Origin: Hydrangea macrophylla | Lineage: Eukaryota > Streptophyta > Magnoliopsida > Cornales > Hydrangeaceae | NCBI GenBank assembly: GCA_033977485.1 | Contig: CM066994.1 | Coordinates: 9,612,001-9,676,000 of the forward strand | Reading direction: 5' to 3' | Length of the DNA: 64,000 nucleotides | Shown: piece after piece, positions 11,802 through 22,557 of the stretch | Layout: every line of letters begins with the position of its first letter | Numbering within the stretch: the stretch's first letter is position 1 | The notes under the pieces: generated by a model | Told to the model about the DNA's origin: nothing | Databases searched by the model: none | Seen by the model: the letters and a program-made list of their open reading frames with translations, nothing else | Position numbers and translations under genes: made by a program

Positions 11802-12764
11802 CTAAGGCTCATACCACCTCGTGAATTTTCTTCTCTTTTCTTTGAAGGCATGTTGATTCTCCATCTTGTCAATTAAATCCAAGAAGGAGTTTTGAGCTAA
11901 GTTATTGACAGTGAGGAAAGAGTAAGGATCAGTGGATGGAGTAGGTGGTTTTGACGAACTCACTTGAAGATTTAGAGAGAGATTTGGATATTTTGGGACC
12001 CTTGATTTTTCTGTTTGATTCAAGGGAATTTGAGACTTGCCAGATTGCAAGTGTTGGACTAGATCAAACCAGTGGGAGCAATTTGGGGTAGCAGAGAGGG
12101 CATGGGTAGGACTAGAGATTGGAGAGCTCGTGTTGGAAGTAGAGAGATCTAACAGACCTGGAGAATTTTGGTGGTTGTTACTAGATTGCGCGTGCTGGAC
12201 TAGATCAGACCAACGAGAATGAGAAGATGTTGTACGAATTTGAGTGACCGGAGGAATATGGGTAGGGCTAGGGATTTCAGAAGAGATTGGAGCAGTTGTG
12301 ATGGGAGAAACGAGATTGGAATATTTTTGAAGAATTTCCATGTTGCAATTCGGATCTTCCATGGCGTACTTGAGCCAAGGATCCAGATCAGGCTCTTTGG
12401 ATTGTTTGGGTGATTCTTCTTTTGATTGAGCTTGAAGTTGTGAAACTTGTTCCTTCAATTCTCGAACTTGTTGTTCGAGGAGAAAGATATAAAAAACACA
12501 TCCCAAGATGGGATCCTGAAGCCTAGCTGTGGCTTCATATACAAGGGAGTTGATAGTTTGTTGGTGATCTGGCTTGGATACATTTTGAATAAGGCGTAAA
12601 AAGTTCCTGTATCCAAGAAAACTGTGAATTGCCTCATAATCCTTGTTACTTCCTTCGTACTGAAAGTAGGGAGTCAAGGGACAATCAGGTCGGCACTGTC
12701 TTTTATTATATATACATACACCACAACGATGATATGTTGGGTCCATAACTCTCTTCACACCCAT
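11802..12764 (-). CDS. LOB-domain (LBD) transcription-factor-like protein carried by a retrotransposon
   Basis: A 320-codon uninterrupted ORF. Residues 13-112 form a complete LOB domain: the zinc-finger-like CX2CX6CX3C block at Cys14, 17, 24 and 28, a GAS-like middle block (residues ~42-60), the invariant DP at 84-85 followed by GCV, and a coiled-coil segment with spaced hydrophobics (residues ~86-112). LBD proteins are plant-specific nuclear DNA-binding regulators. The middle block is divergent (no FGAS motif). The C-terminal 200 residues are S/P/T-rich and contain a repeated WxDLVQHxQS-type motif at ~184-194 and ~232-241. The ORF lies in the same orientation as the surrounding Tat-like element, lacks introns, and has a CT-rich leader (12765-13099). 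It looks captured from the host; whether it is expressed is unknown. The absence of stops suggests recent capture or selection. Confidence 0.85.
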   Translation of the reverse strand: MGVKRVMDPTYHRCGVCIYNKRQCRPDCPLTPYFQYEGSNKDYEAIHSFLGYRNFLRLIQNVSKPDHQQTINSLVYEATARLQDPILGCVFYIFLLEQQVRELKEQVSQLQAQSKEESPKQSKEPDLDPWLKYAMEDPNCNMEILQKYSNLVSPITTAPISSEIPSPTHIPPVTQIRTTSSHSRWSDLVQHAQSSNNHQNSPGLLDLSTSNTSSPISSPTHALSATPNCSHWFDLVQHLQSGKSQIPLNQTEKSRVPKYPNLSLNLQVSSSKPPTPSTDPYSFLTVNNLAQNSFLDLIDKMENQHAFKEKRRKFTRWYEP

Positions 12765-13099
12765 TTTTTTGTTATGATTCTCTGTTCCTCTTCTTGATCT
12801 CTATGAGAAGCTCCTGTACAGGGCTTGTTTTAGCTTCCTCTTATTAGAGTTTTTTTTTTGGTTTTCCTAAGAAGAAGGATGAGTTTGTATAGAGAGATGG
12901 AAGGAGGAGGAGAAGAAGAAAGAGAGGAGGAGAGTAAAATAGAGAGGGGTTCGTCAAAGTGAGAGGGAGAATGTGTGAGAAGGACAGATAAGGAGGGGGA
13001 TGTGGGGGTTTTTTAAAATGAGGGGAAGAGAGAGGTCATTGAGAGTGATAGAAAGAGAGAAAGGGAGAGGGCGTTGAGAAAGAGAGAGAGTCTGTGAGA
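12765..13099 (-). promoter_or_regulatory. CT-rich leader upstream of the LOB-domain ORF
   Basis: On the coding strand this is a pyrimidine-rich stretch (CTCTCT and TTCTTC runs) leading to the ATG at 12764, similar to a plant 5' UTR. The Tekay insertion at 13105 now separates it from the rest of the Tat-like element's 5' region (22558-23397), which is equally CT-rich on the minus strand. No clear TATA box is seen inside it. Confidence 0.4.
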
Positions 13100-13354
13100 G
13101 CGACTGTAACACCCTGTATTTTTCTTTTCCATTAATAAATGAATATTTTCATTTTATTTCTATTTATAATATTTTGTTTGGGGTCAAACTGTAATTTCCA
13201 AAATACTTTCTACGGTTTCAAAATCAATATCTATATTTTTGTACAACCCAGAATTTAATTCCTACACTAATATTATTTTCTGCATTTTTATTTCAACCGT
13301 AAAATACCAGTTTCGATTTAAATCTGCATCTCTACCGCGACTTGGGTGTGGGAG

Positions 13355-13429
13355 CACGTGAGCTCAACCACACCGGGCGAAACCCACTTGTTGCTTGGAG
13401 CCCAAATTTTCTCAGTTTATATATATACG
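13355..13429 (+). promoter_or_regulatory. Candidate LTR promoter (G-box and TATA box)
   Basis: CACGTG at 13355-13360 is followed by TTTATATATATACG at 13416-13429 and then a CTCTCT initiator-like tract. The same arrangement exists in the 3' LTR (from about 20310). Placement in the LTR is consistent with a Pol II start site, but transcription is inferred. Confidence 0.5.
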
Positions 13430-14089
13430 TTGCTCTCTCTCTCTCTCTCAATCACACAGTCTCTCATATCTCACTCTCTGCTTCTCTCATTCTCTCTCAA
13501 TCTCCCTCAATTCTCTCAAGAACACACACACACATACATACATACATAGTTATATATATATATATATATCTCAAGATCACAAACGGAGGAGTAGAATTGG
13601 ACGACGGAAACTTCGGCGGAAAACTCTCGGTCTCAATTTTCAGTCTAATTAGACTCTGTGAGTATTATAAACTCACTCTCAACGTATATATATGTATAAT
13701 TCAGTGTTTATGTGAGTGTATATGTGTATGTATATGTGATACACCATAGAAGCTTAAAATTGGAGTTTTATAAAACTCAACCAAATTCAATTCCGTGAAT
13801 TGATTATGGAAGATCTTTGTCCCAATAGGCTACGGTTCAAATCCTACGTTGTAATTCATCCGTATCGCGACGTACTATTGATTTAAAGTTTTGACACCCT
13901 TACTTTAATCGCGAATATCTAGAGATATAATCCGTAATTGTTTAAATTGATTGCATATTCGTAATCTACGCGAAAAACTGAAGAGATTCATATATTACAT
14001 GTCTCGGTTGAAACAGATTCTGAAAATGGGTAAAATTCAGTTTAAAACCAGAAAACAGGGGAAAACGAAGAAGATGACATTCTGCAAGA

Positions 14090-14300
14090 ACTCGCATGCG
14101 TGACCCGCTCGCGCGAGGCTCGCTCGCGCGTCCTGCTCGCGCGAACCATTTCCCCCCTTCGCCGCTCGCGCGACCTGTTCTGCCCCTTCGCTCGCGCGGA
14201 CCGCTCGCGCGATCCGTCCTCTTCCTTCGCTCGCACGACTCGCTCGCGCGACATCACCTCTCCCTCGCTCGCGCGATCCGCTCCCGCGAGGTGGCAGTTT
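14090..14300. repeat. CpG-rich TCGCGCGA cluster in the 5' LTR
   Basis: About eight CTCGCGCG motifs, most forming the palindrome TCGCGCGA, in an otherwise AT-rich LTR. Equivalent clusters lie at about 21040-21225 (3' LTR) and 26985-27220 (older solo LTR, where the unit is TCGCGCGAGCG). Unit order differs between the two LTRs of the same element. Confidence 0.85.
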
Positions 14301-14589
14301 TGAGCAGTTTCTGTATTTTTGTATAAGGGACTGTTTGGAAAATGTTTTGAGAAATTTCAAGGAACTGTTTGGCAAATATACTATTTTAAAGGCTCACTGT
14401 TAGAAATTGGACTTGTAAGAATGTTTAAGACCGATATTTATGTTGAAAAGAATATTCAGCTTGAGATTAATAATTGTTGCTACAAGCCTACAAACTGTGA
14501 ACATTGACATACACATTAGGGTCGAAGTTGTGTCAACATGCATGTGTGGAATAAAGCGTGAAAAGAGTAAAGGGTGGCGGTCTGGTGTG

Positions 14590-14985
14590 CGACTTCAATA
14601 TCAATCGGATAGTATTCCTGGTATTGGAGGCGACAGTGTGGTGTGCGACTTAGATATCGATCGGATAGTATTCCTGGTATCTAAGGTGCGCGTTTCGGAT
14701 ATTGATCGGATAGTATTCCTGATATCCGAAGCGACGGTGATAGCGTTGTGTACGACTTAGATATCGATCGGATAGTATTCCTAGTATCTAAGGCGCGCGT
14801 TTCTGATATTGATTGGATAGTATTCCTGAAATCCAGAGCGATGGTCGGTTGTGATCGGCCTAGATATCGATCGGATAGTATTCCTGGTATCTGAGGCAGT
14901 AGTGTGGTGTGTGACTTCAATACCGATCGGATAGTATTCCTGGTATTGGAGGCGATAGTGTAGCGTGTGAATTGGATGACTGAGT
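14590..14985. repeat. ~55-bp repeats with GATCGGATAGTATTCCTGG core
   Basis: Seven copies, spaced roughly 55 bp, of a GATCGGATAGTATTCC core followed by a TGGTATC-type end, each preceded by GACTTAGATATC- or GTTTCGGATAT-type sequence. Also present in the 3' LTR at about 21520-21910. The region between octamer cluster and ACTCACCAGCTT in the older solo LTR (27500-27850) holds a different repeat in the same position. Confidence 0.8.
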
Positions 14986-15619
14986 AGTTATTACTCCGGG
15001 TATCTGAGATGATGTGTTGGTTGAATTGGTTTGTTTTAAAGAAAAGAATTGGCAAGATAAGATATTACACAATTCATGTACAAATTGCGTATTTATTTCT
15101 TACTATATTCCCCCGTGATTTTTGTTGAAATTGGAACCTTGAATATATTACTGTTAATGTTAATTTGTACCTTTGTTCTATATGCTTATATATATATTGC
15201 GAGCACTTGTTTATTTTACTCACCAGCTTTCATAAGCTGACGGCGTCGATGCGTCCTGGACTCTAAGTCCAGATTTTCCAGGTCAGGAGCAGCCAGAGTT
15301 CATTGACTATGCTAGTTAGATGACCGGAGGTGTTCCAGAAGAGCTGTTTTATTTTCCTTATGTCTTTCCTTTCAGAGTTGTAATAAACCTTGTTAGAATT
15401 TGAATAAGGGCGTTTTGTGCCTAAAACCTCGACCTATGTAATAGTTAGTAAGTTTTTAGTTCTGGAGCTTATGTTTATTAGTATCCTTTCTTTTAGAAAT
15501 GTTGTTAAGTTATTTGTTGCAGGGACAATTGGTCATACTCACTTGTCACGACTTACGAGTCCATAAAGGAAATTAAATGCTTTCCTGTATTATGCTACGT
15601 CGGGGCGTGACAGGCTTTT

Positions 15620-15637
15620 TGGTATCAGAGCCAGGTT
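15620..15637 (+). promoter_or_regulatory. Primer-binding site, initiator Met tRNA type
   Basis: TGGTATCAGAGCCAGGTT, seven bases after the 5' LTR end. It matches the complement of the 3' end of plant initiator methionine tRNA, the usual primer for chromoviruses and Copia elements. Confidence 0.85.
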
Positions 15638-15865
15638 ATGGCTCGACCAATTGTCCAGGACACCTAGGATCTCCCGTTAAGATAGAATTAAGATAAGATA
15701 GTTCGACTTCAATCTGTGTTTAGTCGCTTTCTATCGTCGAGAACTTTATTTCTTATCTGGAGCTTGACCGAATTCTGTTGATTGATGGATAGGTACCGTT
15801 CTCTCGAATCTCAGGAATCGTCCCGCTATTGAAGATGCACCCCCCCGGTAATAGATCCAACCGGA

Positions 15866-16840
15866 ATGTTCGAGGCTTTTATAAGAAGATTGGAGAGGGT
15901 TAGTGATCAGAATGTAAGGAACAATAATCAGAATGGGAATCATAACGGGAATGGGAGGCAAGCCCACCAGACTGGAGACAAGCTTCTCAAGGAGTTTCGC
16001 GCCCTGCGACCTGAGTATTTTGCTGGGACTGATGAACCCTGGCAAGCAGAACAGTGGCTACGCCAGATGGAGCGTATCTTTGAGACCATAGAGTGCACTG
16101 ATCTGGAGAAGAAGCGTCTGGCTATCTTTTAGTTGTCTTATGCAGCGGCTGATTGGTGGGATACTGAAAAGGCGACCATTGGGGAAGAAGCTACAAGGAG
16201 AATGCCGTGGGTGGTGTTCAAGGAAAGGTTTCTCGAGAAGTTTTTTCCTGAAGAAGAGAAGGACAAGAGAGAGAAAGAGTTTATGGAGTTGACTCAAGGG
16301 AATCTGACTGTCCGAGAGTACACTACTCGTTTTGAGCGTCTGTCTCTCTTTGCTCCACATATGGTGGACACTCTCCAGAAGAAAATCAAGAAGTATCACC
16401 GGGGTCTCAACTTGTCTCTTCGACATCTGACTATGGGGCACTTGGGCCAGTCATTTGAAGCTCTGGTAAGATTGGCTACGGGGTTAGAGAATGATGGGTG
16501 TCAGAATTCGAAGCCATTTGGAAATCGACCTCCGCAGAAGGGTTATTCTGGACAAAAATCAGGGTACCCTCAGGGACAAAAGAGGACCTGGGATGGAGGG
16601 AAGAAACCTCAACAGACACAAGCAGTACAGCAATATCAGCCTCTAGCAATAGAAGGGGCCAAAAACAATAACTGCTTCAATTGTGGAGTTCCTGGTCACC
16701 GAGCTAAAGATTGCAGAGCACCTAGGCGTGCTGATCGTCCGGGAATTGTGTGCTATAATTGTGGCATGCCGGGTCACATAAGTCCGGAATGCAAGGCTCC
16801 TAGGAGAAGCAATTACGGACAGCAAGGACAGGCCCGCCTG
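15866..16840 (+). pseudogene. Tekay gag (nucleocapsid) with stop and frameshift
   Basis: The frame opens with ATG at 15866. A retrotransposon gag domain covers about codons 45-190 (WLRQMERIFE and FERLSLFAPHMV segments). Two CCHC zinc knuckles follow: CFNCGVPGHRAKDC near 16675 and CYNCGMPGHISPEC near 16750. A TAG at 16130-16132 interrupts the gag domain at a position that looks like a former Gln codon. Near 16835-16845 the frame shifts, so gag continues only as a spurious tail to 16942 while the protease frame begins. In Tekay elements gag and pol normally form one ORF; here they are separated by decay. The product would package element RNA. Confidence 0.85.
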
Positions 16841-18780
16841 ATGCTGTTATCCCCGAGGCTGCTGGTTATGAAGAAACAGGTTATGAAGAAGGTACTTATG
16901 AGGAGGGACTGCCCGAGCAACGAGCAGTGGAAGGTGCTCTAACCTTGTTTAACTCTCATGTTAAAGTTTTATTTGACACGGGTGCTACACATTCCTTTAT
17001 ATCTGTTAAGATTGTTCGGAAGTTGGGTATAGTACCGCAATGTTTAGATGAAGCTTTGAGTGCTGTCTCGCCCTTAGAGACCACCGTCAAGTTATTACAT
17101 GTATGTAAGGACTGTCCTCTACGGTTAGGAGACCGTGAACTTTTGGCGAGATTGGTGGTTCTGTCGATGAAGGAATTTGATATAATCCTGGGAATGGATT
17201 GGCTCGAGAAGAATGATGCGAAGTTGGATTGTGCAAGAAAGAGGATCACATTTGCGGGCAATGGGAATCGACCCTTTGATTTCCAATGTAACCCTTCAGG
17301 TGATATGTTCCTCATCAGATGCCTAGCAAACATTGAGGTTGTCAGTGCAGAGGTGACAGTATCATCAATACCGGTAATCAAAGAGTTCGAGGAAGTATTC
17401 CGAGATATTTTAGGATTACCGCCGGAAAGGGACATAGAATTCTGTGTGGAATTGGTGCCAGGTACTCGACCTATAACCAAGGTTCCCTATAGGATGGCCC
17501 CTACGGAGTTATTGGAGCTGAAGGAACAAGTTCAAGAACTTGAGAAGTTGGGTTTTGTTCATCCAAGTACTTCACCCTGGGGAGCACCAGTATTATTTGT
17601 GAAGAAGAAGGATGGGACAATGCGGTTGTGTATTGACTACCGAGAACTGAATAAGGTTACTATCAAGAATAAGTATCCTTTACCTCGGATAGACGATCTG
17701 TTTGATCAGTTGCAAGGAGCCACGACCTTTTCTAAGATTGATCTACAGTCAGGGTATCACCAGTTGAGGGTGCGGAAGGAAGACATACCTAAGACTGCTT
17801 TCAGGACGAGGTACGGACACTATGAGTTCTTAGTGATGCCGTTTGGGATGACGAATACTCCGGCTGTGTTTATGGACTTGATGAACAGAGTATTCAAGCC
17901 CTATTTGGATCAATTCGTTATTGTCTTTATTGATGATATTTTGATCTATTCCAAGTCAGAGGAAGAGCATGAACAACACCTGAGGATTGCGTTGCAGACT
18001 CTCAAGGATCACCGCCTGTATGCTAAATTCAGCAAGTGTGAATTCTGGCTTCAGGAAGTTAAGTTTCTCGGGCATGTGATCTCTCAACAAGGAATCGCGG
18101 TTGACTCATCAAAGACTGATGCAGTGGCAAATTGGACTCGGCCGACAAATGCTACATAAGTCAGAAGTTTTCTGGGACTAGCTGGTTACTATCGGAGGTT
18201 TGTAGAGGGTTTCTCCAAGATAGCAGCCCCGTTAACCGGTTTGACTAAGAAAGATTTGAAGTTTGAATGGACTGATAAGCATGAACGCACTTTTCTGGAA
18301 TTGAAAGAGAGATTGACAACAGCGCCAGTGCTTGCAATACCAAGGGATGGTGAGAAGTTCACTATTTTCAGTGATGCCTCGTATCAAGGATTGGGATGTG
18401 TCCTTATGCAAGACGGAAAGGTCATAGCCTATGGTTCACGACAGTTGAAGCCGAATGAATTGAATTACCTAACTCATGATTTGGAGCTAGCAGCAGTAGT
18501 GTTCGCGCTTAAGATCTGGAGACATTACCTCTATGGGGAGAAGTTTGATTTGTTCTCGGACCACAAGAGCCTTAAGTATTTGTTTACTCAGAAAGAGCTG
18601 AACATGAGGCAACGTCGGTGGATGGAGCTGATTAAGGACTACGACTTCACATTAGAGTACCACCCTGGTAAGGCTAATATAGTTGCTGACGCCCTAAGCC
18701 AGAAACCTCAAGGAATGATTGCTTCATTGATGTTGAGGGAATGGAAAGCCTTGGAGACAATTGCAGAATTTGATATGTAG
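16841..18780 (+). pseudogene. Tekay protease, reverse transcriptase and RNase H
   Basis: The protease motif [12 protein letters not shown] is near 16968. The RT domain begins about 17500 ([20 protein letters not shown] region at ~17613) and includes the catalytic [10 protein letters not shown] near 17929. A TAA at 18157-18159 falls within the RT-RNase H connection (before [14 protein letters not shown]). RNase H ([16 protein letters not shown] near 18357, then [10 protein letters not shown] and [10 protein letters not shown]) ends with TAG at 18778-18780. The three segments stay in one frame, so only point stops separate them. Catalytic residues of protease, RT and RNase H appear intact. Confidence 0.88.
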
Positions 18781-20015
18781 ATTTCTGAGGGAAGTGTCGA
18801 GCAACACTTTGGATGCCTCGTAGTATAACCAACACTTGTGAGTCGAATCATCGAGGCCCAAAAGGAAGACGAGAAATTTCAAGCATGGTTCGCCAAGATG
18901 TCAGAGAAGGACCCCACAGAATGGAAGGTTGGGACCGATGGAGGATACCGATGTCGAGATAGATTGTGTGTGCCATATTTAAGAGAATTAAGAAAAGACA
19001 TTCTCGAAGAAGCACATAAATCAAGACTGACTGTACACCCCGGAGGAACAAAGATGTATAAGGATTTAAAGAGAAACTTCTGGTGGGAAGGGATGAAGCG
19101 AGAAGTAGCCGAGTTTGTGTCTAAATGTTTGACTTGTCAACAAGTGAAGGCCGAACATCAGAGACCCTCGGGATTGTTGCAACCCCTTCCTGTTCCAGGA
19201 TGGAAGTGGGAACTTCGCTCAAGATGAGTATTGCTTTCCATCCTCAGACCGATGGACAGACTGAGCGTGTTAATCAGATTATGGAAGATATGCTCAGAGC
19301 TTGTGCAATCGACTTTGAAGAGTCTTGGGAGACGCACTTGCCGTTGGTCGAATTTGCGTATAACAATAGTTATCACTCGAGTATTGGGATGGCACCATTT
19401 GAAGCATTGTACAGACGGCCATGTCGATCTCCGTTGTGTTGGGCAGAAGTGGGAGACAGAGAACTTTTGGGACCAGATTTGGTAAGAGAAACCAATGACA
19501 AGATTTCACTGGTCAAGGAAAGAATGAAAACTGCACAGAGTAGACACAAGAGTTATGCGGATCGGCGACGAAAGGATTTGGAGTTCAGTGTCGGAGATCA
19601 TGTACTCCTTAAGGTTTCACCTGTTCGGGGAGTGGTACGTTTTGATCAGAAAAGAGGAAAGTTGGCACCTCGTTTCATCGGACCGTTTGAGATTTTGGAG
19701 CGTGTTCGAAAAGTGGCTTATCGGCTCGCGTTGCCACCAAAGATGTCTGGGATTCATAACGTGTTCCATGTCTGTATGTTAAGGAAATAAATAAGGGATC
19801 CTTCACACGTAGTTAATTTTGACGATATAGAGACAAGTCAGAATGTTGTCTACAAGGATAGACCAGTGAGGATTCTCGACCAGAGTATCAAGAGGCTGAG
19901 AAGAAGGGACGTTCCTTTGGTTAAGGTTCAGTGGAAGCATCATGATGAGGGAGAGGCGTCGTGGGAGTTAGAGTCAGACATGGGGACTAGATACCCTGAG
20001 TTGTTTCAGGATTAG
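18781..20015 (+). pseudogene. Tekay integrase with catalytic core deleted, plus chromodomain-like tail
   Basis: The N-terminal HHCC zinc domain is readable (HKSRLTVHPGGTKMYKDL near 19016, then CLTCQQ near 19129). At about 19200-19215 the text jumps from the PVPGWKWE boundary directly to the LKMSIAFHPQTDGQTERVNQ segment of the C-terminal half of the core, in another frame. Roughly 140-150 residues carrying the first two acidic residues of the DDE triad are absent. The rest runs to a stop at 19788-19790. The same frame then continues to TAG at 20013-20015 through VRILDQSIKRL and LVKVQWKHHDEGEASWE, matching the chromodomain-like end of Tekay integrases. A TAA or TAG also lies just upstream of the zinc domain. 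Confidence 0.88.
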
Positions 20016-20046
20016 TTAGGTCAGATTTCGGGGCGAAATCTCTGTT

Positions 20047-20059
20047 AAGGTGGGTAGAG
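20047..20059 (+). promoter_or_regulatory. Polypurine tract of the Tekay element
   Basis: AAGGTGGGTAGAG immediately before the 3' LTR start; the plus-strand priming site. Confidence 0.7.
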
Positions 20060-22552
20060 TGTAACACCCTATATTTGTCTTTTCCATTAATAAATGAATA
20101 TTTTCATTTTATTTCTATTTATAATATTTTTTTGGGGGTCAAACTGTAATTTCCAAAATACTTTCTACGGTTTCAAAATCAATATCTATATTTTTGTACA
20201 ACCCGAAATTTAATTCCTACACTAATATTATTTTCTGCATTTTTATTTCAACCGTAAAATACCAGTTTCGATTTAAATCTGCGTCTCTATCGTGACTTGG
20301 GTGTGGGAGCACGTGAGCTCAACCACACCGGGCGAAACCCACTTGTTGCTTGGAGCCCAAATTTCTCAGTTTATATATTTACGTTGCTCTCTCTCTCTCT
20401 CTCAATCACACAGTCTCTCATATCTCACTCTCTACTTCTCTCATTCTCTCTCAATCTCCCTCAATTCTCTCAAGAACACACACACACATACATACATACA
20501 TAGTTATATATATATCTCAAGATCACAAACGGAGGAGTAGAATTGGACGACGGAAACTTCGGTAGAAAACTCTCGGTCTCAATTTTCAGTCTAATTAGAC
20601 TCTGTGAGTATTATAAACTCACTCTTAATGTATATATATATGTATAATTCAGTGTTTATGTGAGTGCATATGTGTATATATATGTGATACACCATGGAAG
20701 CTTAAAATTGGAGTTTTATAAGACTCAACCAAATTCAATTCCGTGAATTGATTATGGAAGATCTTTGTCCCAATAGGCTACGGTTCAAATCCTACGTTGT
20801 AATTCATCCGTATCGCGACGTACCATTGATTTAAAGTTTTGACACCCTTACTTTAATCGCGAATATCTAGAGATATAATCCGTAATTGTTTAAATTGATT
20901 GCATATTCGTAATCTACGCGAAAAACTGAAGAGATTCATATATTACATGTCTCGGTTGAAACAGATTCTGAAAATGGGTAAAATTCAGTTTAAAACCAGA
21001 AAACAGGGGAAAACGAAGAAGATGACATTCTGCAAGAACTCGCGCGCGCGACCCGCTCGCGCGAACCATTTCCCCCCTTCGCTCGCGCGGACCGCTCGCG
21101 CGACCTGTTCTGCCCCTTCGCTCGCGCGATCCGTCCTCCCCCTTCGCTCGCGCGACTCGCTCGCGCGACTCGCTCGCGCTACATCACCTCTCCCTCGCTC
21201 GCGCGATCCGCTAGCGCGAGGTGGCAGTTTTGAGCAGTTTCTGTATTTTTGTATAAGGGACTGTTTGGAAAATGTTTTGGGAAATTTCAAGGAATTGTTT
21301 GGCAAATATACTGTTTTAAAGGCTCACTGTTAGAAATTGGACTTGTAAGAATGTTTAAGACCGATACTTATGTTGAAAAGAATATTCAGCTTGAGATTAA
21401 TAATTGTTGCTACAAGCATACAAACTGTGAACATTGACATACACATTAGGGTCGAAGTTGTGTCAACATGCATGTGTGGAATAAAGCGTGAAAAGAGTAA
21501 AGGGTGGCGGTCTGGTGTGCGACTTCAATATCAATCGGATAGTATTCCTGGTATTGGAGGCGACAGTGTGGTGTGCGACTTAGATATCGATCGGATAGTA
21601 TTCCTGGTATCTAAGGCGCGCATTTCGGATATTAATCGGATAGTATTCCTGATATCCGAAGCGACGGTGATAGCGTTGTGTACGACTTAGATATCGATCG
21701 GATAGTATTCCTGGTATCTAAGGCGCGCGTTTCGGATATTGATCAAATAGTATTCCTGATATCCGGAGCGATGGTCGGTTGTGATCGGCCTAGATATCGA
21801 TCGGATAGTATTCCTGGTATCTGAGGCAGTAGTGTGGTGTGTGACTTCAATACCAATCGGATAATATTCCTGGTATTGGAGGCGATAGTGTAGCGTGTGA
21901 ATTGGATGACTGAGTAGTTATTACTCCGGGTATCTGAGATGATGTGTTGGTTGAATTGGTTTGTTTTAAAGAAAAGAATTGGCAAGATAAGATATTACAC
22001 AATTCATGTACATATTGCGTATTTATTTCTTACTATATTCCCCCGTGATTTTTGTTGAAATTGGAACCTTGAATATATTACTGTTAATGTTAATTTGTAC
22101 CTTTGTTCTATATGCTTATATATATATATATATATATTGCGAGCACTTTTTTATTTTACTCACCAGCTTTCATAAGCTGACGGCGTCGATGCGTCCTGGA
22201 CTCTAAGTCCAGATTTTCCAGGTCAGGAGCAGCCAGAGTTCATTGACTATGCTAGTTAGATGACCGGAGGTGTTCCAGAAGAGCTGTTTTATTTTCCTTA
22301 TGTCTTTCCTTTCAGAGTTGTAATAAACCTTGTTAGAATTTGAATAAGGGCGTTTTGTGCCTAAAACCTCGACCTATGTAATAGTTAGTAAGTTTTTAGT
22401 TCTGGAGCTTATGTTTATTAGTATTATTTCTTTTAGAAATGTTGTTAAGTTATTTGTTGCAGGGACAATTGGTCATACTCACTTGTCACGACTTACGAGT
22501 CCATAAAGGAAATTAAATGCTTTCTTGTATTATGCTACGTCGGGGCGTGACA
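20060..22552 (+). repeat. 3' LTR of the Tekay element
   Basis: Same organisation as the 5' LTR, with a longer (TA)n run near 22118-22138 and a rearranged CpG octamer cluster. Followed by the target duplication GCGAC. Confidence 0.92.
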
Positions 22553-22557
22553 GCGAC

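Larger units (their letters stand above)
13105..15612 (+). repeat. 5' LTR of the Tekay element
   Basis: Differs from the 3' LTR by a few percent by eye. It contains a promoter-like segment (G-box plus TATA), a CpG-rich octamer cluster (14090-14300), seven copies of a GATCGGATAGTATTCC repeat (14600-14960), and the CACCAGCTTTCATAAGCTGACGG hairpin region near 15222. Confidence 0.92.
13105..22552 (+). mobile_element. Full-length Tekay-type Ty3/gypsy retrotransposon
   Basis: LTRs of 2508 bp (13105-15612) and 2493 bp (20060-22552) start TGTAACACC and end GTGACA. Perfect target duplications GCGAC lie at 13100-13104 and 22553-22557. An initiator-Met-tRNA-type primer-binding site and a purine tract are in place. 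The internal region runs gag, protease, RT, RNase H, integrase, chromodomain-like tail. This order, the long LTRs and the C-terminal domain fit the chromoviral Tekay (Del) lineage. In-frame stops, a frameshift and a large integrase deletion make it non-functional. It is inserted in the purine-rich part of the Tat-like element. Confidence 0.93.

Noticed and set aside
12037..12413. Plus-strand ORFs within the LOB-domain region
   Set aside because: Shadow frames; the minus frame has a recognisable LOB domain.
14037..14375. R/A/S/E-rich ORFs over the CpG cluster (also at 20985-21305 and 26835-27276)
   Set aside because: Translation of CGCGCGAG repeats in several frames; no conserved protein.
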